From: Actinomycetales bacterium
Lineage (GTDB): Bacteria > Actinomycetota > Actinomycetes > Actinomycetales > Dermatophilaceae
NCBI GenBank assembly: GCA_016710645.1
Contig: JADJVI010000027.1
Location: 1-64,000, forward strand
Length of the DNA stretch: 64,000 nt
Reading direction: 5' to 3'
Part shown: positions 1 to 10,786 of the stretch, piece after piece
How positions within the stretch are numbered: the first letter of the stretch is position 1
Layout of the letters: each line of letters opens with the position of its first letter
Position numbers and translations under genes: made by a program
The notes under the pieces: generated by a model
Databases searched by the model: none
What the model was told of the DNA's origin: nothing
The model's input: only the letters and a program-made list of their open reading frames with translations

Positions 1-1125
1 CCGCCGGAGAAATCTCGGGTGGTGCGCGACCCCGACGGTTGGCACCTGCTCAAGGGCCGCACCCCGGATCGGCTGACCGATACGGTGGCGGAGTTCCGCC
101 GCATTCCCAATCTCTTCGAGATCGTCACCTACGACTATTGGCGGCTCAATTACGGCTACGTCCCGGACCGGCACGCCTGGAAGCGCCACGACCGCTATCT
201 GGGCAGCGATGCAGGGCGCGAGCACGTCGAGTCCGTCGCGCGGATCCGGGCTCTCGCCTCCGGCATGAGCGAGGGCGAGTGGTTCGGGATGTCCCCCGAG
301 CGCAAGGCCGATGCCCTCATGGCGTTCTTTGCCGGCACCCACGACGTCATCGTCGGACGCCGGCATTATGTCGACGGGGCCACCGAGACCCACCAACTCG
401 CCGCATCGGGCACCCTCACCCCGGAGGAACACGACCAGTACATCGGCTTCACGGTCGACGCGCTGACCTCGCTCTATCAGAGCAACCGCTACGCGCGGTT
501 CGTCGCCGTCTTCCAGAACTGGCTGCGACCGGCCGGGGCGTCGTTCGACCATTTGCACAAGCAACTGGTGGCCGTCGACGAACGCAGCGTGCATACCGAG
601 CAGGAATTGCGGCGACTGCGCGCCAATCTCAATCTCTACAACGAGTATGCCGTCGATTACGCCGCGCGCCAGAACCTCGTCTTCGCCGAGAACGAGTATG
701 CCGTCGCGTTCGCGGGATTCGGCCACCGCTATCCGTCGCTGGAGATCTACAGCAAGAGCCAGCGCTCGCGGCCGTGGGAGCACAGCCGCGAGGAGATCCG
801 CGGGGTCTCCGACCTCTTGCACGCCTGTCATGCCGCGACCGGTGCCGAGGTGGCGACCAACGAGGAGTGGCACTACCAGCCGCCCGATGTCGACCTGCCG
901 ATGCCCTGGCGGATCGTGCTCAAGTGGCGGGTGTCCACGCTCGCCGGCTTCGAGGGCGGCACGAAGATCTACCTCAACACCATCGATCCGTGGGCGCTGC
1001 GGGATCGGGTGGTGCGTGAGCTCTACCCACTCCGGGAGCAAGGGCGGATTGCGTCGTCGATCCGGCTGGCCACCGAGTGCCAGTGCCGGCCCAACTCACT
1101 GCGCTACAACCCGATGGTTCGTTGA
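1..1125 (+). CDS. DUF4921 family protein (GalT-like), 5' end outside window
   Basis: The reading frame is open from the first base, so the gene begins upstream. The visible 374 residues match what I remember of the DUF4921 family, related to galactose-1-phosphate uridylyltransferase. The first visible residues (PPEKSRVV) correspond to the family segment that follows an N-terminal Cys motif, so I infer that about 60-70 residues are missing. A motif SFDHLHKQLVAVDE near residue 185 resembles the histidine-containing active-site region of GalT/HIT enzymes. The protein ends with a basic tail at 1123-1125. The substrate is unknown; nucleotidyl transfer to a sugar phosphate is only suggested by the fold. 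No internal start before base 19 is convincing, so an ATG/GTG within the window should not be taken as the true start. Confidence 0.75.
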   Translation, partial: PPEKSRVVRDPDGWHLLKGRTPDRLTDTVAEFRRIPNLFEIVTYDYWRLNYGYVPDRHAWKRHDRYLGSDAGREHVESVARIRALASGMSEGEWFGMSPERKADALMAFFAGTHDVIVGRRHYVDGATETHQLAASGTLTPEEHDQYIGFTVDALTSLYQSNRYARFVAVFQNWLRPAGASFDHLHKQLVAVDERSVHTEQELRRLRANLNLYNEYAVDYAARQNLVFAENEYAVAFAGFGHRYPSLEIYSKSQRSRPWEHSREEIRGVSDLLHACHAATGAEVATNEEWHYQPPDVDLPMPWRIVLKWRVSTLAGFEGGTKIYLNTIDPWALRDRVVRELYPLREQGRIASSIRLATECQCRPNSLRYNPMVR

Positions 1126-1233
1126 CCGGCTGGCAGCGCCCGTCTCGCCGTCGCCGATGCCTCTCGTTACCGAATTGTGATCTTCCCCGAACGGGTGATC
1201 GAGAGGGCGGTGGCGACCTGCTGAAAAACATGG

Positions 1234-1263
1234 TTGTCATTCTTCGAACCACACCAATGTAAT
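1234..1263 (+). promoter_or_regulatory. Putative sigma-70-like promoter of the NlpC/P60 gene
   Basis: The 275-base gap upstream of the hydrolase gene holds an unusually AT-rich patch (about 1220-1325). Within it, TTGTCA (1234-1239) and TGTAAT (1258-1263) are separated by 18 bases, a good match to a housekeeping promoter. An inverted repeat CTGTTT...AAACAG lies near 1292-1313, between this promoter and the start codon, and could be an operator or a hairpin in the leader. No c-di-AMP riboswitch core was seen. Inferred from sequence only. Confidence 0.4.
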
Positions 1264-1400
1264 TAGCAAACGTCGCGTCATAGAAGTGACCGCTGTTTCC
1301 TATGTGACAAAACAGTTCTAATGTCGTTCCGGACCGACCGGGGTGAGGTCTGCCGGACGACGCCACGTCGCCGGTCGGGACAGGCGACGAAAGGGCTGGC

Positions 1401-2903
1401 GTGCGCACGGTGAGGCCTGCGGGTAGTCGGGCTGCACGGCATACCTCGCGTCCCCTGCTCGGTGCCGCCCTGGCCGTCGCGCTGCTCGGCGTCGGCCTCC
1501 CTGGAGCGCTGGCCGAGCCGGCCCCCACCCCCATCCCCAGCGCCGAGCAGGTTGCGGGCGCCAAGGCCGCCGTCGGTGACGCGGCCGCCCAGGTCGCAGC
1601 TCTCGACGCGCAGTTGGCCGCCGCCCGAGCCTCCCTCGAGGCGGCTGAGGACCAGGTCGGCGTCGTGGCGGAGGCATACAACGCCGCCCAAGACGCGGCC
1701 GATCTGGCCGCAGCCGACAGTGCCGCCGCAGCGGACAAGGCGGCGGTCGCGCAGCAGGACGCCGATGTCGCCGACCTCGCACTCTCCCGGTATGCCGCGG
1801 AGGTCTTCCAGGGCGGATCGGGCCTCGGGCAGCTGGACCTCTACTTCGGCGGCGGGCCAGGCGAGACGCTCGACCGGGCCGCCGGCCTGGAAGTCGTGGG
1901 TCAGGAGCGCGCCCGCGTCCTGGCGGAAGCCCAACGCGCGCACGCCACCCTCAATGTGCTTCGTGGCGAGGCGCAGGAGGCGGCCCAGGTCGCCGCCGAT
2001 GCCGCAGCCCACGCCCGGTCGACGATGGCCGACGCCCAGCAAGCAGCAGCCGCCGCCGACACCGCCGCGCGCACTGTCGCCGCCCAGCAGGAAGCGGGGT
2101 TGGCCCAACTGGCCACCCTGCGCAACACCTCTGTTGCCCTTGAGCGGCAGCGCCAGGAGGGCCTGGCCGCTATCGAGCGGGCCCGCATCGAAGCGGAGAA
2201 CCGCCGCAAGGCCGAGGAACAAGCGCGAGCAGAGGCGGCCCGCCAGGCCGAGCTGGCCCGGCAGGAGACTGCCCGACTGGAAGCGGCCCGCCAGCAGGCC
2301 GCGCGGATCGAAGCGGCGCGCCAAGAGGCCGCGCGGCTGGAGTTGGCCCGGCAGGAGGCGGCGCGCAAGGCTGCCGCTGCTGCGTCGGGATCGTCCGGGT
2401 CGTCCGGCGCATCCGGGTCGTCTGGTTCGTCGGGCTCCACATCCGGGTCGTCCAGCTCGTCGGGCTCCACATCCGGGTCGTCCAGCTCGTCGGGCTCCGC
2501 ATCTGGGTCGAACTCCGGCGGTTCCACGACGCCGGCCGGCAGCGGCGGAGCGGCGACCGCGGTTGCCTTCGCCAAGGCGCAGCTCGGCGATCCCTACGTC
2601 TGGGCCGCGACCGGCCCCAACTCCTGGGACTGTTCCGGGCTGACGATGAAGGCATGGCTCGCGGCCGGTGTGCGCCTGCCCCGGGTGGCCCAGGCGCAAT
2701 ACAACGCGACGACACACGTCGCGATCGCCGACCTTCGCCCCGGTGACCTCGTCTTCTACGGCACGACCAGCTCGAGCATCTACCACGTGGGCATGTATGT
2801 CGGGAACGGGATGATGATCCACGCCCCCCGCACCGGCGACGTGGTGAAGTACTCCTCCATTCACTACATGCGCGACCTGTTGCCTTACGGCGGCCGGGTC
2901 TAG
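1401..2903 (+). CDS. Secreted NlpC/P60 family peptidoglycan endopeptidase
   Basis: A 500-residue RipA-like cell-wall hydrolase. The GTG start is preceded by GAAAGGG (1389-1395). An N-terminal signal peptide (basic n-region, hydrophobic core around residues 18-36, cut near ALA-EP) sends it outside. Residues about 45-330 form an Ala/Glu/Arg-rich coiled coil, followed by a Ser/Gly linker (about 331-378) coded by near-perfect 30-bp tandem repeats. The C-terminal NlpC/P60 domain carries the catalytic Cys411 (DCSGL), His462 (HVGMY) and His474 (HAP), the expected Cys-His-His set for cleaving D-Glu to meso-DAP bonds in the stem peptide. The coiled coil is typical of hydrolases that need activation by a divisome partner. 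It is transcribed alone and ends at a strong terminator shared with ppa. Confidence 0.92.
   Translation: MRTVRPAGSRAARHTSRPLLGAALAVALLGVGLPGALAEPAPTPIPSAEQVAGAKAAVGDAAAQVAALDAQLAAARASLEAAEDQVGVVAEAYNAAQDAADLAAADSAAAADKAAVAQQDADVADLALSRYAAEVFQGGSGLGQLDLYFGGGPGETLDRAAGLEVVGQERARVLAEAQRAHATLNVLRGEAQEAAQVAADAAAHARSTMADAQQAAAAADTAARTVAAQQEAGLAQLATLRNTSVALERQRQEGLAAIERARIEAENRRKAEEQARAEAARQAELARQETARLEAARQQAARIEAARQEAARLELARQEAARKAAAAASGSSGSSGASGSSGSSGSTSGSSSSSGSTSGSSSSSGSASGSNSGGSTTPAGSGGAATAVAFAKAQLGDPYVWAATGPNSWDCSGLTMKAWLAAGVRLPRVAQAQYNATTHVAIADLRPGDLVFYGTTSSSIYHVGMYVGNGMMIHAPRTGDVVKYSSIHYMRDLLPYGGRV
2401..2510 (+). repeat. 30-bp tandem repeat coding a Ser/Gly linker
   Basis: Two identical 30-base units (2431-2460 and 2461-2490) are preceded by a diverged unit (2401-2430) and followed by a 20-base partial one (2491-2510). 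The unit is a multiple of three, so copy changes would lengthen or shorten the Ser/Gly linker between coiled coil and NlpC/P60 domain without a frameshift. Confidence 0.85.
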
Positions 2904-2923
2904 CCCGCCCCAGCGACACAGGC

Positions 2924-2960
2924 AAGCGCCCCGGGAAGGTGACCTTCCCGGGGCGCTTGG
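2924..2960. terminator. Bidirectional terminator between NlpC/P60 gene and ppa
   Basis: A perfect 17-bp inverted repeat (2924-2940 with 2944-2960) encloses a 3-base loop (TGA). It sits between two convergent stop codons (2903 on plus, 3001 on minus), so it can serve both. There is no long T tract, as is common in high-GC actinobacteria. Confidence 0.9.
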
Positions 2961-3000
2961 CTGCACGGCATACACCTGCCCGTGTCTGGCAAATGGGGCG

Positions 3001-3519
3001 TCAGTGCTCGCGGGAACTCCACCGCGCGGTGGAGTGGCCCTCGCGCTTGGCGCGCTCGATGGCTTCGATGACCACGCGCTCGGCGACCGCGCGGCCGAAC
3101 CACCGCGAGCTGTCGACCGACTTGTCCGGCTCGAGGTCCTTGTAGGTGTCGAAGAAGTGCCCGATCGCCGAGGTCTTGAACTTGTCGACCTGGTCGAGCT
3201 CGGTGATGTGCGCCTGGCGCGGGTCACCGGCGGGGATGCACAGGATCTTGTCGTCGCCGCCGGCCTCGTCGGTCATTTGGAAGACGCCGATCGGGCGGCA
3301 GCGCACGACGCAGCCCGGGAAGGTCGGCTCGTCGAGGATGACGATGGCGTCCAGCGGGTCGCCGTCCTCGCCGAGGGTGTCCTCGACATAGCCGTAGTCA
3401 CCCGGGTAGCTCATCGACGTGAACAGCAGCCGGTCCAGTCGGATCCGTCCGGTGACGTGGTCCACCTCGTACTTGTTGCGGTGACCCTTGGGGATCTCGA
3501 TGGTGACGTCGAACTCCAC
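3001..3519 (-). CDS. ppa: Inorganic pyrophosphatase (family I)
   Basis: A 172-residue soluble enzyme that hydrolyses pyrophosphate to phosphate and so drives biosynthetic reactions. It carries the family I signature EDGDPLDAIV, which supplies metal-binding aspartates, the N-terminal KGHRNKYEVD segment and the SYPGDYGYVEDT region. The length is normal for actinobacterial PPases. It is divergent from the dacB-like gene, as in mycobacteria (a ppa next to the D-Ala carboxypeptidase), with about 95 bases between starts. The assignment is secure; only the exact start (ATG at 3517-3519) rests on the usual family N-terminus MEFDVTIEIPKG. Confidence 0.97.
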   Translation of the reverse strand: MEFDVTIEIPKGHRNKYEVDHVTGRIRLDRLLFTSMSYPGDYGYVEDTLGEDGDPLDAIVILDEPTFPGCVVRCRPIGVFQMTDEAGGDDKILCIPAGDPRQAHITELDQVDKFKTSAIGHFFDTYKDLEPDKSVDSSRWFGRAVAERVVIEAIERAKREGHSTARWSSREH

Positions 3520-3614
3520 GTCTACCCCTCCGTCTGATCGTTGGAACCTGGCCGGACAAGCCGGTGACCTACGCTCTGTGCCGAAGGTCCAGCTCCAACC
3601 TTAGGGGGTCCCGC

Positions 3615-5165
3615 GTGCGTCGCTCCGTCCGTGCCGCACTCGGGGCGACGCTCATCGTCTCAGCCCTTGTCGGTTACGTCACGCTCGACGTCTACGACCA
3701 GGTCCCAGGGGTGCTCACCCTCGCGCCCGAGCCCACCGCTGCGGCCCCGACACCTTCCGCGTCACCTCGCGCGTCGGTCCCGATTCCCACCCCCACAGCC
3801 GGTATGCCGTTGCGTCCAGCAGGTGCCGACGCCCCGGTGCCGAACACGGCGGGCCTCACGGCAGCCCTGGCTCCGGTGCTGGCCGGTAACGCTCTGGGTC
3901 CCGATGTCGCGGTCGTGGTCCGTGACGCGGCCACGGGTGGGCATCTCGTCGACGTCCAGGCCGACTCCCCGCACGCCCCCGCCTCCACCCTCAAGCTGCT
4001 CAGCGCCGTCGGCGTGCTGCAGGGCCTCGGGGCGACGACGACCCTGGACACGAAGGTCGTCGCCGGGGCCGATCCGAGCCGGATCGTCTTGGTCGTCGGG
4101 GGCGATTCGCTGTTGGAGCCCGGCGCCGGGCGGCCCGACCAAGTCGCGGGGCGCGCCGGGCTGGCCGACCTGGCGGCCCACACGGCTGCCGCCCTCGCCG
4201 CGGCTGGCACCAGCGCGGTCACGCTCGCCGTCGATGCCTCGTATGCCGAGGGGCCGGCGAGCGCGCCCACCTGGCCGCCGAGCTTCCTCGCAACCGGCAT
4301 CACCGGGCCGGTGGCGATGGCCGGGCTGTCGACCCATCGGGCCACGCCGAATCATCCAGGGGCAACCGACCCGGTCGGCGAGGTGCTGTCGACCTTCGCC
4401 GCACGGCTGCGCGAGCACCAGGTGACCGTCAGCGTGGCTCCGCAACCGTTGCCCGCCGAGGCGGGCCTGGGTGCTCGTGCGGGTGGGTCTCCGACTCCCG
4501 GTGCCGCTGCAGCGGCTGCGTCCGCGACCCCTGCGCCGATGCCGTCGACCTCACCGACCGGCGCGCCGGCACCGGGCACCACCCTGGCCGTCGTCTCCTC
4601 GGCACCTGTCGTCGACCAACTCGTTCTTGCGCTGCAGGAAAGCGACAACGGGCTCACTGAGACCCTCGCCCGGCAGGCCGCGTTCCGGGCGACGGGGGCG
4701 CGAGATTTCGCGGGCGTCGCGGCATACCTGATCTCCCAAGCCCAGGCGCTGGGACTTGACGTCACCGGCTCCACCCTCTACGACGCATCGGGTCTGACTC
4801 GCGACGCCCGTCTTCCGGCCCGCCTGTTGGCCGACGTGCTCATGCTGGCCGGATCCGGGAAGGTGCCGGGCCTGGCCGATGTCGTGCGGGAGTTGCCCGT
4901 CGCGGCGCTGTCGGGCACCCTCGCCGATCGGTTCACCGATCCCCGCACCCAGGCCGGGGTCGGAGTGGTGCGGGCCAAGACCGGCACGCTCACCGGGGTC
5001 AGCACGCTGGCCGGCACGGTCGTCACCGCTGATGGCCGGCCGTTGGTGTTCGTCGTGTTCGGGGCCGCCCCGCAAGGAACGCCCGAGGCCCGGCTGGCGT
5101 TGGACCAACTCGCAGCGGTGCTCGCGACCTGCGGGTGCCGCCCATCTGCAGGAGGCACCCCGTGA
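3615..5165 (+). CDS. dacB: D-alanyl-D-alanine carboxypeptidase/endopeptidase (PBP4 type, S13)
   Basis: A 516-residue low-molecular-weight penicillin-binding protein exported by an N-terminal signal anchor (about residues 6-26). I chose GTG 3615 because AGGGGGT lies just upstream and the peptide then begins with an Arg-rich n-region; an in-frame ATG at 3564 would add 17 unlikely residues. All three serine-enzyme motifs are present: S124-x-x-K127 (STLK), S343-D-N and K455-T-G. It trims or cleaves D-Ala peptides in peptidoglycan outside the membrane. A low-complexity Pro/Ala/Thr stretch follows the anchor, and another lies within the characteristic S13 insertion. Its stop overlaps the GTG of the next gene, so the two are translationally coupled. 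Confidence 0.93.
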   Translation: MRRSVRAALGATLIVSALVGYVTLDVYDQVPGVLTLAPEPTAAAPTPSASPRASVPIPTPTAGMPLRPAGADAPVPNTAGLTAALAPVLAGNALGPDVAVVVRDAATGGHLVDVQADSPHAPASTLKLLSAVGVLQGLGATTTLDTKVVAGADPSRIVLVVGGDSLLEPGAGRPDQVAGRAGLADLAAHTAAALAAAGTSAVTLAVDASYAEGPASAPTWPPSFLATGITGPVAMAGLSTHRATPNHPGATDPVGEVLSTFAARLREHQVTVSVAPQPLPAEAGLGARAGGSPTPGAAAAAASATPAPMPSTSPTGAPAPGTTLAVVSSAPVVDQLVLALQESDNGLTETLARQAAFRATGARDFAGVAAYLISQAQALGLDVTGSTLYDASGLTRDARLPARLLADVLMLAGSGKVPGLADVVRELPVAALSGTLADRFTDPRTQAGVGVVRAKTGTLTGVSTLAGTVVTADGRPLVFVVFGAAPQGTPEARLALDQLAAVLATCGCRPSAGGTP

Positions 5166-6226
5166 CCGACCAGCCCTTCACCATCGATTGGGAGTTCGCC
5201 CAGGCGACCGCCGCGCGGCTGGCCGGCCCGGGTCCCAAGGTCACCGGCTCCCAGGCCAATGACGCCGTGGCCGGACTGCGAGCGGCGGCGGAAGCCTCGC
5301 ACGACCCGGTCGCCCAGACCTCCCGGCTGCACTCGCCCCCCGGATCGGCCCCCGTCCTCGTCGTCGACCGCGCTGGGTGGAGCCAGGCCAACATCGGCTC
5401 GATGCGCGCCCTCATGGACCCGGTCGTCGCCAAGATCCAGACCAGCGTGTCGGCCAAGATGACGACTCCGCCGTCGCCGGGCGTCGCTGCCTTCGGCGGC
5501 AAGGTCGCCGGGGCCGAGGTCGGCGCGCTGCTGGCTTTCATGGCCGGCAAAGTGCTCGGGCAATACGACCTCGCTCCCGAGGGATCCCCCCGGCTGCTCC
5601 TCGTGGCTCCCAATATCGTTGCAGCAGAACGTGAGATGGACGTCGACCCGCGCGACTTCCGGCTCTGGGTGGCCATGCACGAGGAGACCCACCGGGTGCA
5701 GTTCACCGCAGTGCCGTGGCTGCGCGACCACATGATCGAGACCACCCGCACCCTCGCCGTCGACCTGGCGCCGACTCCGCAGGAGCTCACCGAGCGACTC
5801 ACCCAGCTGGCCACCAAGCTGCCGCAGGCGTTCCAGAGCGGCAGTAACGGCTTGGCCGAGATCTTCCTCACCGACGAGCAGCGCGCCCGGGTCGCCGAGA
5901 TCACGGCGATCATGTCGCTGCTGGAGGGCCACGCCGATGTCGTCATGGATGACGTCGGCCCCTCGGTAATCCCCTCGGTCGCGCACATCCGCGCCAAGTT
6001 CACCGACCGTCGTGCTGGGCTCAGCCAGTTCGACCGGCTGCTGCGCCGGATGCTCGGGTTGGAAGCCAAAATGCGGCAATACGCCGACGGCGCGGTCTTC
6101 GTCCGCGCGGTCACCGCCAAGGTCGGGATCGACGGCTTCAACGCCGTCTGGACCTCGCCTGAGACGCTCCCCAGCGCTGCCGAGATGGCCGACCCCGCGG
6201 CCTGGGTCGCGCGCGTCCACGGCTGA
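5162..6226 (+). CDS. Zinc-dependent metalloprotease-like protein (DUF2342)
   Basis: A 354-residue actinobacterial protein of the DUF2342 family, sometimes annotated as 'coenzyme F420 biosynthesis associated' because of phylogenetic co-occurrence. It has a zincin motif H173-E-E-T-H177 (MHEETHRVQF). No signal peptide or membrane segment is evident, so it is likely cytoplasmic. AGGAGG at 5150-5155 with 6-base spacing supports GTG 5162, which overlaps the dacB stop (GTGA). The order dacB - this gene - tilS - hpt - ftsH is conserved in actinobacteria including mycobacteria. Substrate and physiological role are unknown. Confidence 0.9.
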   Translation: MTDQPFTIDWEFAQATAARLAGPGPKVTGSQANDAVAGLRAAAEASHDPVAQTSRLHSPPGSAPVLVVDRAGWSQANIGSMRALMDPVVAKIQTSVSAKMTTPPSPGVAAFGGKVAGAEVGALLAFMAGKVLGQYDLAPEGSPRLLLVAPNIVAAEREMDVDPRDFRLWVAMHEETHRVQFTAVPWLRDHMIETTRTLAVDLAPTPQELTERLTQLATKLPQAFQSGSNGLAEIFLTDEQRARVAEITAIMSLLEGHADVVMDDVGPSVIPSVAHIRAKFTDRRAGLSQFDRLLRRMLGLEAKMRQYADGAVFVRAVTAKVGIDGFNAVWTSPETLPSAAEMADPAAWVARVHG

Positions 6227-6235
6227 GTCGGCATC

Positions 6236-7305
6236 GTGGCCGGTCCGGACCCTGCCGTCGCAGCGGTCCGGTATGCCGTGCGCCAGGCCCTCCGCACGCT
6301 GCCGAGCCAGCCCAGCCAGCCGAGTCAGCCGAGCCAACCGAGCGACCGCCCCGAGTCGGACAACTCGTCATCTCGCTCCGCGGCATCCTCGATGTCTCGA
6401 GCCCCCCTCGTCCTGGTCGCGTGTTCGGGTGGAGCCGACTCCCTGGCGCTCGCGGCCGGAGTGGCTTTCGAGGCCCCCCGTGTCGGTCTGCGCGCGGGGC
6501 CGTCCTCGTGGATCACGGCTTGCAGCAAGGCTCTTCGACAGTCGCCCGGCGGGCGGCCGACCAATGCCGCGACCTCGGACTCGATCCGGTCGTCGTCGAG
6601 CAGGTGACGGTCGCCGCCGTCGGCGAAGGCCCCGAGGCTGCTGCTCGGCAGGCTCGGTATGCCGCCCTCGATGCGGTGGCCAATCGGCTCGGTGCGGTCG
6701 CCGTGCTGCTGGCCCATACCCGTGACGACCAGGCCGAGCAGGTACTGCTCGGGTTGGCTCGCGGCTCGGGTGCTCGCTCACTGGCAGGTATGCCGTCCGC
6801 CCGCGGCCGCTACCTGCGTCCCCTGCTGGGGGTGAGCCGGGCCGAGACCGAGGCGACGTGCACGGCATACCGGCTGGAGCCGTGGCGCGACCCGCACAAT
6901 GCCGATCCACGCTTTGCGCGGGTGCGAGCCCGGGCCGCCCTGCGCGACCTGGAAGTCGACCTCGGTCCGGGGCTGGCGCAGGCCCTGGCGCGGTCGGCAG
7001 AGCTGCTGCGCGACGATGCCGATCTATTGGATTCGCTTGCTGCTGAGGCATTGTCGAGACTCGATCCAGAGTCGGTCGCCGTCAGCGATCTGGCCGCCGT
7101 GCCTCCGGCGCTGCGCCGGCGGGTCTGGCTGTTGCTCGCCGCCCAGGCAGGCTGTGGCGCGCTGACCAAGACGCACGTGGCGGCCCTCGACGGGCTGGTC
7201 ATGGCTTGGCGTGGTCAAGGGCCGGTCAACCTGCCGGGTCGGGTGAGCGCCCAGCGCCAGGACGGGCGCATCGTCTGGCGCCAGGGCGACCACATCAGCC
7301 GCTGA
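6236..7305 (+). CDS. tilS: tRNA(Ile)-lysidine synthetase, reading frame broken once
   Basis: TilS attaches lysine to C34 of tRNA-Ile so that it reads AUA; the enzyme is generally essential. The N-terminal part reads from GTG 6236 and contains the PP-loop ATP motif SGGADS (about residue 64). The rest (AVLVDHGLQQGS through to the stop at 7303-7305) lies in the next frame. The switch falls at the GGGG run 6496-6499: five G would restore one continuous 356-residue frame giving ...VGLRAGAVLVDHG.... This is either a sequencing/assembly error or a true frameshift. Residues about 22-50 hold an unusual Ser/Gln/Pro repeat insertion before the PP-loop. It lies in an operon-like run with the metalloprotease and hpt. 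Confidence 0.85.
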
Positions 7306-7390
7306 GGCATTCCCCTCGGACGACGCTCCCACCCCCGGCACCGGTAGGGTCGGGTTTGGCGAGAGTCGGGTCGGTCGAGGAAGGCACGCC

Positions 7391-7942
7391 GTGGACGCAG
7401 CACATATGGAGGGCTCGCTCGAACGAGTCCTGTTGTCCGAAGAGCAGATTCACGCGCGGCTGGCCGAGATGGCCGCCCAGATCGCGGCCGACTACGAGGG
7501 CAAGGACCTCTTGCTCGTCGGGGTTTTGAAGGGTGCCGTGCTCGTCATGGCCGACCTCATGCGTGCCATGCCCTACTCCGTACGGATGGACTGGATGGCG
7601 GTGTCGTCCTATGGCTCGGGCACCAAGTCCTCCGGTGTGGTGCGGATCATCAAGGACCTCGACACCGACATCACCGACAAGCATGTTCTGGTCGTCGAGG
7701 ACATCATCGACTCCGGACTGACCCTGTCCTGGATCCGAGCCAACCTCAGCTCCCGCAAGCCCGCGTCGGTCGAGATCTGTGCGCTGCTGCGCAAGCCCGA
7801 GGTGGCCAAGGTCGCCATCGACGTGAAGTACATCGGCTTCGACATCCCCAACGAGTTCGTCGTGGGCTATGGCCTGGACTACGCCGAGGACTACCGCAAC
7901 CTGCGCTGCATCGGCACTCTGAGCCCCAGCGTCTACAGCTGA
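7391..7942 (+). CDS. hpt: Hypoxanthine(-guanine) phosphoribosyltransferase
   Basis: A 183-residue purine-salvage enzyme converting hypoxanthine or guanine plus PRPP to IMP or GMP. The PRPP-binding loop VVEDIIDSGLTL begins at residue 101 with the paired acidic residues, and the C-terminal GYGLDYAEDYRNL base-binding segment is typical. GTG 7391 is preceded by GAGGAAGG with good spacing; an internal ATG at 7406 is the alternative start. Its place between tilS and ftsH is conserved in actinobacteria. Confidence 0.95.
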   Translation: MDAAHMEGSLERVLLSEEQIHARLAEMAAQIAADYEGKDLLLVGVLKGAVLVMADLMRAMPYSVRMDWMAVSSYGSGTKSSGVVRIIKDLDTDITDKHVLVVEDIIDSGLTLSWIRANLSSRKPASVEICALLRKPEVAKVAIDVKYIGFDIPNEFVVGYGLDYAEDYRNLRCIGTLSPSVYS

Positions 7943-8072
7943 CCTGCGCCAGGGCTCAGCCACAACCGGCCCGACCCGATCACCACCGGCGGAACACCTC
8001 GCGGGGACGGGGCGTTGACCTGCGAGAATCACCGGACCTAGCACGGCATACCCGTGCCTCGGACGACCGACC

Positions 8073-8102
8073 AGGAGGCTGGGGCGCTCGCCCCGCACAC
8101 GC
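8073..8102 (+). promoter_or_regulatory. ftsH ribosome binding site separated from the start by a hairpin
   Basis: A full AGGAGG (8073-8078) lies 24 bases before the ftsH ATG (8103), too far for normal use. The space holds a 14-base self-complementary stretch (8081-8094, GGGGCG-CT-CGCCCC). Folding it out would leave 10 bases between the Shine-Dalgarno and the ATG. The only start nearer the AGGAGG would be out of frame. Confidence 0.5.
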
Positions 8103-10208
<2,106 letters not shown>

Positions 10209-10213
10209 CCGGT

Positions 10214-10786
10214 ATGCCGGTCGACCACGCCCGCGCGGAGGCTGCGGTCCGCGAGTTGCTCATCGCCGTCGGCGAGGATCCCGACCGGGAAGGGCTGCGC
10301 GACACCCCCGCCCGGGTGGCGCGTGCCTATGCCGAGACCTTCGCGGGCCTTGACCAGAGCGCTGACGAGGTGTTGCAGACGACCTTCGATATCGACCACG
10401 ACGAGCTCATCCTCGTGCGCGATATCGAGGTCTACAGCACCTGCGAGCACCATCTCGTGCCCTTCCACGGGGTCGCCCACGTGGGCTACATCCCGGCCAA
10501 GGACGGCAAGGTCACCGGGCTGTCCAAGATCGCCCGGTTGGTCGATGTCTTCGCCAAACGCCCCCAGGTGCAGGAGCGACTCACCACTCAGGTCGCGGAT
10601 GCCCTCGTCGATCACCTCGGCGTGCAAGGCGTCATCGTCGTCGTCGAGTGCGAGCACCTGTGCATGTCGATGCGCGGAGTGAAGAAGCCCGGCTCGCGCA
10701 CCATCACCTCGGCCGTGCGCGGACAGTTGCGCCACCCCGCCACCCGAGCCGAGGCGATGGCCTTGTTGCTCGGGGGCAAGCGGTGA
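10214..10786 (+). CDS. folE: GTP cyclohydrolase I
   Basis: A 190-residue enzyme converting GTP to 7,8-dihydroneopterin triphosphate, the first step of tetrahydrofolate synthesis. The zinc ligands are seen in YSTCEHHLVPF and in VVECEHLCMSMRG, and the GYIPAKDGKVTGLSK segment is typical. The ATG is embedded in a copy of the GTATGCC motif right after the ftsH stop. The stop overlaps the GTG of folP (GTGA), so the two are coupled. Confidence 0.97.
   Translation: MPVDHARAEAAVRELLIAVGEDPDREGLRDTPARVARAYAETFAGLDQSADEVLQTTFDIDHDELILVRDIEVYSTCEHHLVPFHGVAHVGYIPAKDGKVTGLSKIARLVDVFAKRPQVQERLTTQVADALVDHLGVQGVIVVVECEHLCMSMRGVKKPGSRTITSAVRGQLRHPATRAEAMALLLGGKR

Noticed and set aside
1180..1400. c-di-AMP (ydaO-type) riboswitch upstream of the NlpC/P60 gene
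   Set aside because: The position is typical for one, but I could not find the conserved core elements; the region looks like an ordinary promoter leader.
2401..2510. CRISPR-like array
   Set aside because: The 30-base units abut with no spacers and code a Ser/Gly linker in frame with a secreted hydrolase.
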